Below are positions 33,108-41,749 of a DNA stretch of 64,000 bases, one piece after another. Positions within the stretch are counted from its first letter, which is position 1; each line of letters begins with the position of its first letter. The DNA comes from Micrococcus sp. EYE_212 (lineage in GTDB: Bacteria; Actinomycetota; Actinomycetes; Actinomycetales; Micrococcaceae). Position numbers and translations under genes: made by a program. The notes under the pieces are model-generated. The model was not told the DNA's origin and searched no databases. It was given only the letters and a program-made list of their open reading frames with translations. The stretch lies in assembly GCF_023147585.1 (NCBI RefSeq), contig NZ_JAHXOZ010000012.1:1-64000 (forward strand). Direction: 5' to 3'.

Positions 33108-34199
33108 ATGAGGAAGACCACCACGATCGCCGCACTGGGACTGGCGGGGGCGCTCACGCTCTCCGGCTGCGGGATGTTCGAGCCGAAGCCGGACGAGGTC
33201 CTGCGCTCCGCCTTCGAGGACGTCGACGCACAGAAGCAGCGCCGCACCGAGATCCGCACCACGGCGAGCGAAGAGCAGCTGCGCCACGCGATGGAGTCCG
33301 CCGACGGAGCGATGTCCCCTGAGGACCGCGAGTCGCTCGACCGTGTGATCACCACGCTCCGGGACACCACGGTCGTGATGGACGTGCGCAGCACCACGGA
33401 CCAGACGCTCGGCACCCTCGCCCGGCCGGAGGACATGGACTGGGGCATGGACGTGAAGGTGAAGGACTCCATGGTCCTCCAGGCGCTCGAGACCGGGGAC
33501 ATGGACCTGTTCGTCCGGGCGGACCTGCCGGCGCTCATGCGGCTGAGCGGCAGCGCAGAGGCCCCGACGCTCGCGGAGATGCAGAGCCAGCTCGACGCGA
33601 TCCCCTCCGGCATGGAGTGGATGCGCACCCTGGTCACCGGCGGGTGGCTCGGTCTCGACAGCACCCTGGCCGAGCAGGTCACCCAGGGCCTCGAGGAGCA
33701 GGCCGGCGTGGACACGGAGGGCCTCACGGGGGAGGAGCGGCAGCAGCTGCAGGACGCCCTCCTGGACCACAGCGACACGGAGAAGGTGGAGGACGGCCGC
33801 TACCGCATGCGCCTGCGCGTGAAGGAGTACGTCGAGGCGAACAAGGACCTCGTGGGCAAGCACCTCGCCGCGCAGAGCGGCGAGGAGACCCCGGACGTGG
33901 ACGAGCTGCTCGCCCGGCTCAACGACGGCACCCTGGACATGGTCTACACCGTGGAGGACACCGTGATGCGTCGGGTCGAGACGGACCCGATGCAGTTCGC
34001 CGACCTGATGGAGCCGGCGGCGGACGCCACGGAGGAGGAGCGGCAGCAGCTCCAGCGCATGCGCGACTCCGAGATGCCCATCGCCCTGGACCTCTCCGAG
34101 GACGTGCGGGACTTCGCGGTGCCGGACGGCGCCGTGCGCCTCACGCAGCAGGACCTCATGATGCTCTCGCTCATGACGAGCGGCGCCCTGCCGTCCTGA
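33108..34199 (+). CDS. Putative lipoprotein of unknown function, 363 aa
   Basis: The N-terminus is a lipoprotein signal, MRKTTTIAALGLAGALTLSGC, with lipobox LSGC (Cys at 21). The mature part is acidic and polar with long helical and strand alternation (TLRDTTVVMDVRSTTDQTLG, VLQALETGDMDLFVRADLP, RYRMRLRVKEYVEANKDLVG) and many Met residues. LppX/LprG-type lipoproteins show similar layouts, but no family is certain. Expected to sit on the outer face of the membrane. AGGGGACAGGA lies before the ATG. Confidence 0.88.
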   Translation: MRKTTTIAALGLAGALTLSGCGMFEPKPDEVLRSAFEDVDAQKQRRTEIRTTASEEQLRHAMESADGAMSPEDRESLDRVITTLRDTTVVMDVRSTTDQTLGTLARPEDMDWGMDVKVKDSMVLQALETGDMDLFVRADLPALMRLSGSAEAPTLAEMQSQLDAIPSGMEWMRTLVTGGWLGLDSTLAEQVTQGLEEQAGVDTEGLTGEERQQLQDALLDHSDTEKVEDGRYRMRLRVKEYVEANKDLVGKHLAAQSGEETPDVDELLARLNDGTLDMVYTVEDTVMRRVETDPMQFADLMEPAADATEEERQQLQRMRDSEMPIALDLSEDVRDFAVPDGAVRLTQQDLMMLSLMTSGALPS

Positions 34200-34233
34200 C
34201 GGCCCTCGCACCGGCGCCCTCCTGACGTGCCCC

Positions 34234-34407
34234 ATGTGCGGCCACGAATGGTCCGCCGAGGAGGGCGACGCGCCCGCGGAGGCCGAGGCCGCCGTCGTGA
34301 CCCGGGACGCGGTGGGCAATCCGCTGGCCGACGGGGACGACATCGCGGCGAAGGTGCCGGGCGCGGGCCAGATGTACCTGAAGTCCTCGGTGGTGAAGAA
34401 GGCGTGA
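34234..34407 (+). pseudogene. PhnA/YjdM-family zinc-ribbon protein, 5'-truncated (57 codons)
   Basis: From the ATG the frame reads MCGHEWSAEEGDAPAEAE, then VVTRDAVGNPLADGDD. The codons just before are LLTCP, so CPMCGHEW matches the second Cys pair of PhnA zinc ribbons, and DAVGNPLADGD matches the start of the SH3-like domain. The first Cys pair (PxCPxC...YEDG) and the usual start are missing, because the preceding lipoprotein gene ends 34 nt before. The end (KSSVVKKA) fits the family, but the middle is about 10 residues short. Likely a decayed gene; expression as a short protein cannot be excluded. Confidence 0.55.
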
Positions 34408-34447
34408 GCGGCCCCGCCGGCGCCGCGCGCGTCGTGGGCAGGTCCCG

Positions 34448-36241
34448 TCACTTCGCCTCGGCGTAGGACCCCATGCTCGCCACGGTGAGCGGGAAGTCCA
34501 CGGGTGCCTGCCCGAACAGCAGGCGCCCCGCCGCCGTCGCCGCGTCCGCCACGAGGGCGCGCACCGCCTCGGCCTCCTCCGCGGGTCCGTGGAGGACCAC
34601 CTCGTCGTGCACGAAGAACACCAGCTGCGTGGCCATCCCCGCGGCCCGCAGCCGCCGGCGGATCTCGCCCATCCAGCACAGCGCCCACTCGGCCGCGGTG
34701 CCCTGCACCACGAAGTTGCGCGTGAAGCGCCCGGCCGAGCGCCGCCGACGTCGGGCCGAGGACTCGGCCGCCTGCGTGGACACGTCCGCCACCGACTCGA
34801 GCCATTCCCCATCCGGTGCCGGCGACCAGCGGCCCAGCCACGTGGAGACCTGACCCCCGGCCTCGCCCACCGCGGCCGCGCGCTCGAGCAGGCCGATCGC
34901 GGCCGGGTAGAGGCGGCGCAGGTGCGGCATGAGCGCGGCGGAGTCGCCCGTCGTCGCCCCGTACATCGCCCCGAGCAGCGCCACCTTGGCGCGGGCGCGG
35001 TCGGCCAGCGCGGTGCCCGCGGCGCGTCCCTGCTCGGCGACCTCGCGGTACAGGTCCGGGGTGGTGCCGGCCCGGGCAAGCGCTTCGTCGCGGGCCATCG
35101 CCGCGAGGATCCGCGGCTCCACCTGGGACGCGTCGGCCACCGTGAGGGTCCAGCCGGGATCCGCGCGCACGGCGTCGCGCACTCCGGAGGGCACCTGCAT
35201 GGCGCCGCCCCCGTGGGCCGCCCAGCGGCCGGTGACGACGCCGCCCACCAGGTAGGTGGCGTGGAAGCGGCCGTCCTGGCCCACCCACTGGTCCAGCCAG
35301 TGCCAGCCGTTGGCGGTCCAGAGGCGGGCGAGCGCCTTGTACTCCATCACGGGCGCCAGGAGCGCGGCCCGCTCCTGGCGCGCCGCCCCGCCCTGCTCGA
35401 TCCACCGGTTCAGCTCCCACTGCCGCGTGGACTCCACGGTGACTCCGGCCGTCTGCAGGGCCCGCAGGAGCGTGGGCTGCGAGTCCGGATTCATGCCGGG
35501 GGCCCCGAGGGCCGCGCCGATCCGCTCGGCGAGCGCCTGCAGCCGCGCAGGGCGCTCCCCCTCGGGCGGGCGCGGCCCCAGCTGCTCCGCCAGCAGGGCC
35601 TCGTGCACGGGCCGGCTCCACGGCAGGCCGGCGGCGCGGATCTCCGCGGCCACGAGGGCCCCCTGGGACTCGGCGGCCACGAGCAGGCGCAGCCGGTGGG
35701 GGTGCGCCGAGCGCTCGACCGCAGCGCGCTGGGCTCTCAGCTCCGCGGCAAGCATGAGCGCGTCCGGCCCGGTCTGCGCCGCGCCGGGCAGGTCGAAGAA
35801 CGCGTCCTGGGCGGGATCGTGGCGGGGGCGGACGGCGGGGTCCTCGGGCTCGAGGACGGGGATCTCGCACACGGGCCGGTAGCCCGCGCCGCCCGAGCCG
35901 CCGGTCGGCCCCACCCCGCTGCCGGGGGCGGACGCGGCACGCGTCAGGATCCGCTGCACGAGCCCGAGGTCCCAGCAGCGGTCCACGTGCACGCCCGCGG
36001 CGATCCACGGCGCGTACGCCTCGGCCACTGAGGCCAGCACCCAGCGCACCTGCGCCGCCTCCGCGCCGAGGCGGGCAGGCAGGCCCCGGACGACGTCGGG
36101 CGCCTGGGCGCGGCGGAAGCGCACCGCGGGCTCGGGGGCGCCCTCGCCGTCCGGGACGACGACGGCGGACCACTCGTCCGGCGGCGCGGCCGCGCCGCCG
36201 GAGGCGGGGGAGGGGCCGAGGACGATGAGCATGCGCCCCAT
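34448..36241 (-). CDS. Bifunctional 3'-5' exonuclease/DNA polymerase-like (family A), 597 aa
   Basis: An actinobacterial group of stand-alone family-A polymerases. The polymerase motifs are altered: motif A is TVADASQVEPRILAAMA (DASQVEP for the usual DYSQIEL), motif B is RARAKVALLGAMYGATTG (Leu where O-helix Phe is usual), and motif C is FFVHDEVVLHG, complete with the catalytic Asp-Glu. HATYLVGGVVTGRWAAHG resembles the conserved template-binding region. The N-terminal 200 residues are exonuclease-like in place but show no clear DxE metal pair, so proofreading looks doubtful. It may act in repair or replication stress. Solo gene, not linked to polA. Confidence 0.9.
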   Translation of the reverse strand: MGRMLIVLGPSPASGGAAAPPDEWSAVVVPDGEGAPEPAVRFRRAQAPDVVRGLPARLGAEAAQVRWVLASVAEAYAPWIAAGVHVDRCWDLGLVQRILTRAASAPGSGVGPTGGSGGAGYRPVCEIPVLEPEDPAVRPRHDPAQDAFFDLPGAAQTGPDALMLAAELRAQRAAVERSAHPHRLRLLVAAESQGALVAAEIRAAGLPWSRPVHEALLAEQLGPRPPEGERPARLQALAERIGAALGAPGMNPDSQPTLLRALQTAGVTVESTRQWELNRWIEQGGAARQERAALLAPVMEYKALARLWTANGWHWLDQWVGQDGRFHATYLVGGVVTGRWAAHGGGAMQVPSGVRDAVRADPGWTLTVADASQVEPRILAAMARDEALARAGTTPDLYREVAEQGRAAGTALADRARAKVALLGAMYGATTGDSAALMPHLRRLYPAAIGLLERAAAVGEAGGQVSTWLGRWSPAPDGEWLESVADVSTQAAESSARRRRRSAGRFTRNFVVQGTAAEWALCWMGEIRRRLRAAGMATQLVFFVHDEVVLHGPAEEAEAVRALVADAATAAGRLLFGQAPVDFPLTVASMGSYAEAK

Positions 36242-36282
36242 TGTCCTCGGCCGGGACGCGCAGGGGCGTCAGCCGCGCGGAC

Positions 36283-37572
36283 TCAGTCGGCGGTCGTGAG
36301 GCCGGTGGGCTCCGTGGGGCCTGCGCCGCCCGTCGCCGCCGTGATGCGGTCGCCGGCGACACGGTCGACGATGAGCGCGATCGCGCCGTCGCCCGTCACG
36401 TTCGTGGCCGTGCCGAACGAGTCGATGGCGAGGTAGGTCGCCACCATGAGCGCGACCTGCGGCTCCGTGAAGCCGAGCATCGAGGCCAGTAGCCCCGACG
36501 CCGCCACGATCGCCCCGCCCGGCACGCCCGGCGCGGCCACCATCGTGATGCCCAGCATGAAGATGAAGCCGATCATCACGGGGACGTCCACGGCCTGGCC
36601 CGAGAGGACGAGCACGGCCAGGGAGAAGGAGACGATCTTGACCGTGGACCCGGCCAGGTGGATGGTCGCGGCGAGGGGCACCACGAAGGAGGCCACCGGA
36701 CGGCGGACGCCGAGCGTGCCCACCTGGCGCAGGGTCACGGGGATGGTCGCGGCCGAGGACGAGGTGCCCAGCGCGGTGGCGTAGGCCGGGAGCATGGCCC
36801 GCAGGGCCGTGAACGGGTTCCGGCGCGCGACCGCGCCGGCCACGGCGAACTGCACGAGCAGCAGGACGAGCGTGAGGACGAAGACGAGGGCGATGACGCC
36901 CAGGAACGTGAGGACGACCTCGGCGACGCCTCCGGCGGCGGCCATCGTCAGGAACGTCGCGAAGACGTAGAACGGCAGCAGGGGCACGATCACGCCGCTG
37001 ATCACCTTCTCGACGATGCTCCGCAGCTCCTCGAAGCCGTGCTGCAGGGTGCCCCGCGGGATCAGCGTCATGCCGATGCCCATCACGAACGCGAGCACGA
37101 GCGCGGTCATGACGCCGAACGGCGGCGCCATCTCCACCGTGAAGAAGGCCTCGGCCTGCCCTGCGGTGGGGTCGGTCACCGAGGAGATGGAGCCGGGCGT
37201 GAGGAGGTGCGGGAACACCGCGAGCCCGGCCGCCAGCCCGAGGAATCCGCCGAACACGGTGGAGGCGTAGGCGATCGCCGCGGTGAGCCCGAGCCACCGC
37301 CCGGCGCCGCGGCCCAGCTCGGCGATCGCCGGCGCCACGAGCGCGAGGATCAGGACCGGGACGATGAAGCCCAGGAACCCGCTGAAGAGCCCGGCGAAGG
37401 TGGCCGCGGTGCGGGCGAGCCAGTCGGGGGCGATCAGGCCGAGGACGATGCCCAGGACGATGCCGGTCAGGACGCGCGCGAGCAGGCCGAAGCGGGGGCG
37501 CCGAGCGGGGGCGGCGTCGGCCGTGGCGGGGGTGTCGAGGCGCGCGGCGTCCTCGGAGGGCGAGGGGGACAT
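36283..37572 (-). CDS. Dicarboxylate/amino acid:cation symporter (DAACS family), 429 aa
   Basis: Na+ or H+ coupled uptake of glutamate, aspartate or C4-dicarboxylates. The serine-rich hairpin ALGTSSSAATIPVTL, the helix GSTVKIVSFSLAVL (in place of the usual NMDG), GAPGxPGG-type VAAPGVPGGAIVAASG and TATNVTGDGAIALIVDR are GltPh-family features. About eight helices and two re-entrant hairpins fit the 429-aa length. Because the NMDGT motif reads GSTVK here, the substrate cannot be predicted confidently. Single-gene unit between the polymerase-like and PhoD genes. Confidence 0.9.
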   Translation of the reverse strand: MSPSPSEDAARLDTPATADAAPARRPRFGLLARVLTGIVLGIVLGLIAPDWLARTAATFAGLFSGFLGFIVPVLILALVAPAIAELGRGAGRWLGLTAAIAYASTVFGGFLGLAAGLAVFPHLLTPGSISSVTDPTAGQAEAFFTVEMAPPFGVMTALVLAFVMGIGMTLIPRGTLQHGFEELRSIVEKVISGVIVPLLPFYVFATFLTMAAAGGVAEVVLTFLGVIALVFVLTLVLLLVQFAVAGAVARRNPFTALRAMLPAYATALGTSSSAATIPVTLRQVGTLGVRRPVASFVVPLAATIHLAGSTVKIVSFSLAVLVLSGQAVDVPVMIGFIFMLGITMVAAPGVPGGAIVAASGLLASMLGFTEPQVALMVATYLAIDSFGTATNVTGDGAIALIVDRVAGDRITAATGGAGPTEPTGLTTAD

Positions 37573-37706
37573 GGGCGAGACGCTAGCGCGACCCAGGCCG
37601 GGCGATGGGCGAACTCTCGTTCATTGCGGCCGGCGGCCATGCCCGTCACGACGGGCGGCCGCGGCTCCCGGTCCTGCGTCCCCGCCGCCTCCTCCCGGCA
37701 CGCGCC

Positions 37707-37771
37707 GACGGCGACGCCTCCCCGCCCGGGGCGCGTCGCCGTCGTCGTGGGGAGCCGGGCCGGAGCCCGGC
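37707..37771 (-). terminator. Two hairpins downstream of phoD
   Basis: GCCGGGC-CGGA-GCCCGGC (37754-37771) comes first after the phoD stop. GACGGCGACG/CGTCGCCGTC (37707-37716 with 37734-37743), enclosing an inner GC-rich fold, follows. Together they are a good intrinsic terminator without a U-tract. The remainder of 37573-37778 shows no gene. Confidence 0.65.
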
Positions 37772-37778
37772 ACCGGGG

Positions 37779-39194
37779 TCAGCGCGCGGTGAACGTGCGC
37801 GAGTAGACCGTGGTGCCCTGCGCGTTGATCAGGCGGACGCGGAACTCGTGGCCGTCCTCGGGGAGCTCCACGTGCCCGAAGTACTGGTGCTCGCCCGTGC
37901 GCGGGGAGCCCATGACGGGGCCGTGCGCCTCGAAGTCCAGGCGCGGGCCGAACGTGCCGTCCAGGGCGTTGGGCCCGAAGGAGCCGGCGTTGATGGGCCC
38001 GGCCACGAACTCCCAGAAGGGCTCGAAGTCGGTGAACGTCGCGCGCTCGGGGGAGTAGTGATGGGCCGCGCAGTCGTGCACGTCTCCGGTCAGGAACACG
38101 ACGTTCTTCACGCCGTGGTCCTTGATCGCCTTGAGGAGGCGGGCCAGCTCGCGCTCGCGGCCCAGCGGGAGGTCGTTGGCGATCACCTTCCACGTGGCGG
38201 TGGAGGCGCGCAGCTCGCGGATGAGCCACTGCAGCTGCTCCTCGCCGAGGATCGGCGTCTCGGTCTGCTCGAGACCGGGGGTGTTCTCGCCCTTGAACGT
38301 GCGCATGTCGAGGGCGAAGACGTCGAGTGAGGGGCCGCGGGAGATCTTGCGGTGGATGCGGGCCGGCTCGAAGCCGTCACCGCCGCGCAGGGCGCGCCCG
38401 TCGGCGATCGGCATGTACTCCTGCCACGCGCGGCGGGCGCGGGCGGCGAGCGTGTCCACGTCCCTCACCTGCGTGTAGCGGGGGTCCTTGAGGACCTCGC
38501 CGGGCCACCAGTTGTTGGTGGTCTCGTGGTCGTCCCACTGGGCGAGCACGGGGACGTCCGCGTACATCTCGCGGAGGTTGACGTCCATCATGTTGTAGCG
38601 GTGACGGCCGCGGAACTCGTTCAGCGTCTCGGCCACCTTGGACGTCTTCTCGGTGGTGATGTTGCGCCACGTGGGCTCGCCCCTGACCTCCACGGTCTCG
38701 GGGATCGGGTTGTCGGCGTAGATCGTGTCCCCCGAATGGAGGAAGAAGTCCGGGTTGGTGGCGTGCATGGCCGCGTAGCCGCGCATGCCTCCGATCTCGG
38801 GGTTGATGCCGTACCCCTGGCCCGCGGTGTCCGCGGTCCACACGAAGGACTGCGCGGCGGTGGTCTTCTTCCCGAAGCGCGTGCCGGGGGCCGTGGTGAA
38901 GTGGGCGACGGCGGACTCGCCGAGGCGGCCCAGCTCGTCCTCGAACGCGTAGGTGACCTCGAAGCGGGTGCCGGGGGGCAGCCTGCCCGCGACGATCTTG
39001 GCGGTGTGGTCGGTCTGACCGGAGACCCAGCCCGAGCGCAGGGTCACGCCGTGCTGGAAGCGCCCGCGCAGCACCTGCCCGGACTCGTCCACGGCGCGGA
39101 GCACGGCGCGCAGGCGGGAGGTGCTCGAGCTGCGGGCCCACAGGACGGCGGAGTTCGACGACACCTCGCCCGTGGCCACGCCGGAGGGCAGCAT
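37779..39194 (-). CDS. phoD: PhoD-type alkaline phosphatase/phosphodiesterase, 471 aa (start uncertain)
   Basis: Hydrolyses phosphate esters, usually outside the cell. Motifs: LPSGVATGEVSSNSAVLWAR (N-terminal PhoD domain), DFFLHSGDTIYADNP, PVLAQWDDHETTNNWWPG, the sequence with FALDMRTFKG and VVFLTGDVHDCAAHHY, giving the metal-binding Asp and His set. Secreted PhoD enzymes carry a Tat signal, but none is seen: from the ATG at 39192-39194 the protein begins at the mature domain. A second in-frame ATG at 39273-39275 adds 27 residues without a twin-Arg and would overlap the divergent transporter gene. It may be cytoplasmic or may have lost its signal. Confidence 0.88.
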   Translation of the reverse strand: MLPSGVATGEVSSNSAVLWARSSSTSRLRAVLRAVDESGQVLRGRFQHGVTLRSGWVSGQTDHTAKIVAGRLPPGTRFEVTYAFEDELGRLGESAVAHFTTAPGTRFGKKTTAAQSFVWTADTAGQGYGINPEIGGMRGYAAMHATNPDFFLHSGDTIYADNPIPETVEVRGEPTWRNITTEKTSKVAETLNEFRGRHRYNMMDVNLREMYADVPVLAQWDDHETTNNWWPGEVLKDPRYTQVRDVDTLAARARRAWQEYMPIADGRALRGGDGFEPARIHRKISRGPSLDVFALDMRTFKGENTPGLEQTETPILGEEQLQWLIRELRASTATWKVIANDLPLGRERELARLLKAIKDHGVKNVVFLTGDVHDCAAHHYSPERATFTDFEPFWEFVAGPINAGSFGPNALDGTFGPRLDFEAHGPVMGSPRTGEHQYFGHVELPEDGHEFRVRLINAQGTTVYSRTFTAR

Positions 39195-39260
39195 GAGGCG
39201 GGAGGAGACGAGCCCGGAGTGCCGCGAGGCGGCCCCAGCGAAGACGGGAAGCGGCCCACC

Positions 39261-40724
39261 ATGGCAGAGCAGCACGCCCCCGCGGGGCAGGTCACCTCGC
39301 GACTCAACGCCAGGGTGGTGGGCATCAGCCTCGCCGCCGCCCTCGGCGGGTTCATGTTCGGATTCGACACGTCGGTGATCAACGGTGCGGTGGACGCCCT
39401 CGCGGCGGACTTCGCGCTCGGCCCCGCCCTCACCGGCTTCGCGGTCTCCTCCGCGCTGATCGGCTGCGCGGTGGGCGCCTGGTTCGCCGGACCGCTGGCC
39501 AACCGCCGCGGCCGCATCCCCGTCATGGTGATCGCGGCCGTGCTCTTCCTCGTCTCGGCGATCGGCTCAGGCTTCGCCTTCGGGGTCGTGGACCTGATCC
39601 TGTGGCGTCTGGTCGGCGGACTCGGCGTCGGCGCCGCCTCGGTGATCGCACCGGCGTACATCGCGGAGGTCAGCCCGGCCCGGGTCCGCGGCCGGCTGGG
39701 ATCGCTGCAGCAGCTGGCGATCGTTCTCGGCATCTTCGTGGCGCTCCTCTCGGACGCGCTGTTCGCCAACGTCGCCGGCGGCGCCGCCGAGACGCTGTGG
39801 TTCGGCATGCCGGCGTGGCGCTGGATGTTCCTCGCGGCGGCCGTGCCCGCGGTTCTCTACGGCGTCTGCTCCCTGCGCCTGCCCGAGTCACCGCGCTACC
39901 TCGTGGCCCGGGGCCGGCTCGACGACGCCGCCCACGTGCTGCGCGACTTCACCGGCGTCGCCGACCCGGCCCCCATGATCGAGGACATCCGCCGCTCGCT
40001 GAACTCCGAGCAGCGGGAGAGCCTGCGCGACCTGCGCGGGGGCGCCCTTGGCCTCAAGCCCATCGTGTGGGTCGGCATCCTGCTCTCCGTGTTCCAGCAG
40101 GCCGTGGGGATCAACGTGATCTTCTACTACTCCACCACGCTGTGGCGCTCGGTCGGCTTCGGCGAGTCCGACGCCCTGACGATCACGGTGATCACCTCCG
40201 TCACGAACATCGTGGTGACGCTGGTGGCCCTCGCCCTCGTGGACCGGGTGGGGCGCCGTCCGATGCTGCTGGTCGGCTCCGCGGGCATGGCCGTGAGCCT
40301 CGGCGCGATGGCCTACGCCTTCTCCACGGCCACGGCCGTCACCGCGGCCGACGGCTCCTCCTCGGTGGTGCTCGCCGCTCCCATGTCCACCGTCGCGCTG
40401 ATCGCCGCGAACGCGTTCGTGGTGTTCTTCGGCGTCTCGTGGGGCCCCATCACGTGGGTCCTGCTCGGCGAGATGTTCCCCAACCGCATCCGCGCCGGGG
40501 CGCTCGCGGTGGCCGCGTCCGCCCAGTGGGTGGCCAACTTCGCGATCTCCACGACGTTCCCGGCGCTGGCGGACCTCGGCCTGATGTTCGCCTACGGCCT
40601 GTACGCGGTGATGGCAGCCCTCTCGTTCCTCTTCGTCGCCACGATGATCCCGGAGACCAAGGGGCGCGAGCTCGAGGACATGTCCGACGCGGCGCACACC
40701 CGGGCGCCCCGCGTGACCGGCTGA
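39261..40724 (+). CDS. MFS sugar porter, 487 aa
   Basis: Proton-coupled sugar uptake. Twelve helices with sugar-porter signatures: GGFMFGFDTSVINGAVDAL, ANRRGRIPVMV (loop 2-3 motif), PAYIAEVSPARVRGRLGSL (PESPR-linked), LPESPRYLVARGR, FQQAVGINVIFYYSTTLW (QQxxGxNxxFYY) and MIPETKGRELEDM (PETKG end motif). The preserved QQ and N residues suggest a functional hexose or pentose transporter. Divergent from phoD with at most 66 nt between; AGACGGGAAG lies before the ATG. Confidence 0.95.
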   Translation: MAEQHAPAGQVTSRLNARVVGISLAAALGGFMFGFDTSVINGAVDALAADFALGPALTGFAVSSALIGCAVGAWFAGPLANRRGRIPVMVIAAVLFLVSAIGSGFAFGVVDLILWRLVGGLGVGAASVIAPAYIAEVSPARVRGRLGSLQQLAIVLGIFVALLSDALFANVAGGAAETLWFGMPAWRWMFLAAAVPAVLYGVCSLRLPESPRYLVARGRLDDAAHVLRDFTGVADPAPMIEDIRRSLNSEQRESLRDLRGGALGLKPIVWVGILLSVFQQAVGINVIFYYSTTLWRSVGFGESDALTITVITSVTNIVVTLVALALVDRVGRRPMLLVGSAGMAVSLGAMAYAFSTATAVTAADGSSSVVLAAPMSTVALIAANAFVVFFGVSWGPITWVLLGEMFPNRIRAGALAVAASAQWVANFAISTTFPALADLGLMFAYGLYAVMAALSFLFVATMIPETKGRELEDMSDAAHTRAPRVTG

Positions 40725-40822
40725 GGCCGGCGGCGGCCGGTGCCGGGTGCCCTCGCGGACGCGCCCCGTGTCCTCGAGGGCGCCGGAGGCGAGGACGCCG
40801 CGCCCCTCGGCCCGCGCGGCAC

Positions 40823-40828
40823 TACCCT
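40823..40828 (+). promoter_or_regulatory. -10 box of a leaderless promoter (alpha/beta hydrolase gene)
   Basis: TACCCT, then 7 nt, then the GTG at 40836. Confidence 0.45.
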
Positions 40829-40835
40829 GGAGCCC

Positions 40836-41678
40836 GTGCCGACCACCGACTCCTCCTCCTCCCCGCTCACCGACGTCGAGCCCCTCGCCTCCACGACGGT
40901 GGGATCGGGCCCGCACCGCGTCGCATTCCTCCACGGCCTCATGGGCCGCGGCCGCAACTTCACGGGCGTGGCGAACGCGCTCGCCGACGACTTCACGCTC
41001 GAGCTCGTGGACCTCCCGGACCACGGCCAGTCGCCGTGGACCGACGCGGTGGACTACCCCGGGATGGCCGACCGCGTGGCCGAGCACCTGCGCGCCGGGC
41101 TCGCCGCGGACGGGCCCGTGCACCTGCTCGGCCACTCGATGGGCGGCAAGGTGGCCATGGTCCTCGCGCTGCGCCACCCCGATCTCGTGGAGCGGCTCGT
41201 GGTGGTGGACATCTCCCCGCGCATGTCCCCCTCGGCCACGGACGAGTTCGTGCACCTGCTCGGCACCATGCTGGAGATGGACCTCGGTGCCTACTCCACG
41301 CGCGCCGAGGCGGACGCGGCGATGGCCGAGCACGTCCACGACGAACGTGTGCGCGGCTTCCTCCTCCAGAACCTGCGCCGCGAGGGCGGGCACTTCTCAT
41401 GGCAGCCCAACGTGCGGATGCTCTTCGAGCACCTCGAGGAGGTCGGGCGGTTCCCGGACCCGGTCGTCCCCGAGGACCCGGACCGCGTGTTCGACCACCC
41501 CGTGCTGTGGCTCGGCGGCGAGAAGTCGGACTACATCCTCGACGAGGACGTCCCGGAGATGAAGGCGCTCTTCCCGCGCGTCGTGCGCGTCATGGTCCGC
41601 GACGCCTCGCACTGGGTGCACGCCGACCAGCCGGAGGCGTTCGTCTCCGCCGTGCGTACCTTCCTCACGGCGGACTGA
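40836..41678 (+). CDS. Alpha/beta hydrolase (YbfF-like esterase), 280 aa
   Basis: FLHGLMGRGRNFTGVANALA (oxyanion region), LVDLPDHGQSPWTD and the nucleophile elbow LLGHSMGGKVAMVLALRHP with Ser; the Asp lies in LWLGGEKSDYI and the His in DASHWVHADQPE. This pattern matches YbfF-type acyl-CoA/esterase proteins (DLPNHGxS, GHSMGGKxAM). The substrate is unknown. The GTG at 40836 is favoured by a TACCCT box 7 nt upstream; the earlier open frame lacks family similarity. Confidence 0.88.
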   Translation: MPTTDSSSSPLTDVEPLASTTVGSGPHRVAFLHGLMGRGRNFTGVANALADDFTLELVDLPDHGQSPWTDAVDYPGMADRVAEHLRAGLAADGPVHLLGHSMGGKVAMVLALRHPDLVERLVVVDISPRMSPSATDEFVHLLGTMLEMDLGAYSTRAEADAAMAEHVHDERVRGFLLQNLRREGGHFSWQPNVRMLFEHLEEVGRFPDPVVPEDPDRVFDHPVLWLGGEKSDYILDEDVPEMKALFPRVVRVMVRDASHWVHADQPEAFVSAVRTFLTAD

Positions 41679-41698
41679 CCTGCCCCCCCAGACGCCGA

Positions 41699-41729
41699 GG
41701 GCGCCGTCGGAGAGGATCCGACGGCGCCC
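41699..41729. terminator. Bidirectional terminator, 13-bp perfect stem
   Basis: GGGCGCCGTCGGA (41699-41711), loop GAGGA, and TCCGACGGCGCCC (41717-41729), followed by TTCCT. It lies between the convergent hydrolase and DUF808 genes and can end both transcripts. Confidence 0.85.
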
Positions 41730-41749
41730 TTCCTGCGTCCGACGCGGGG

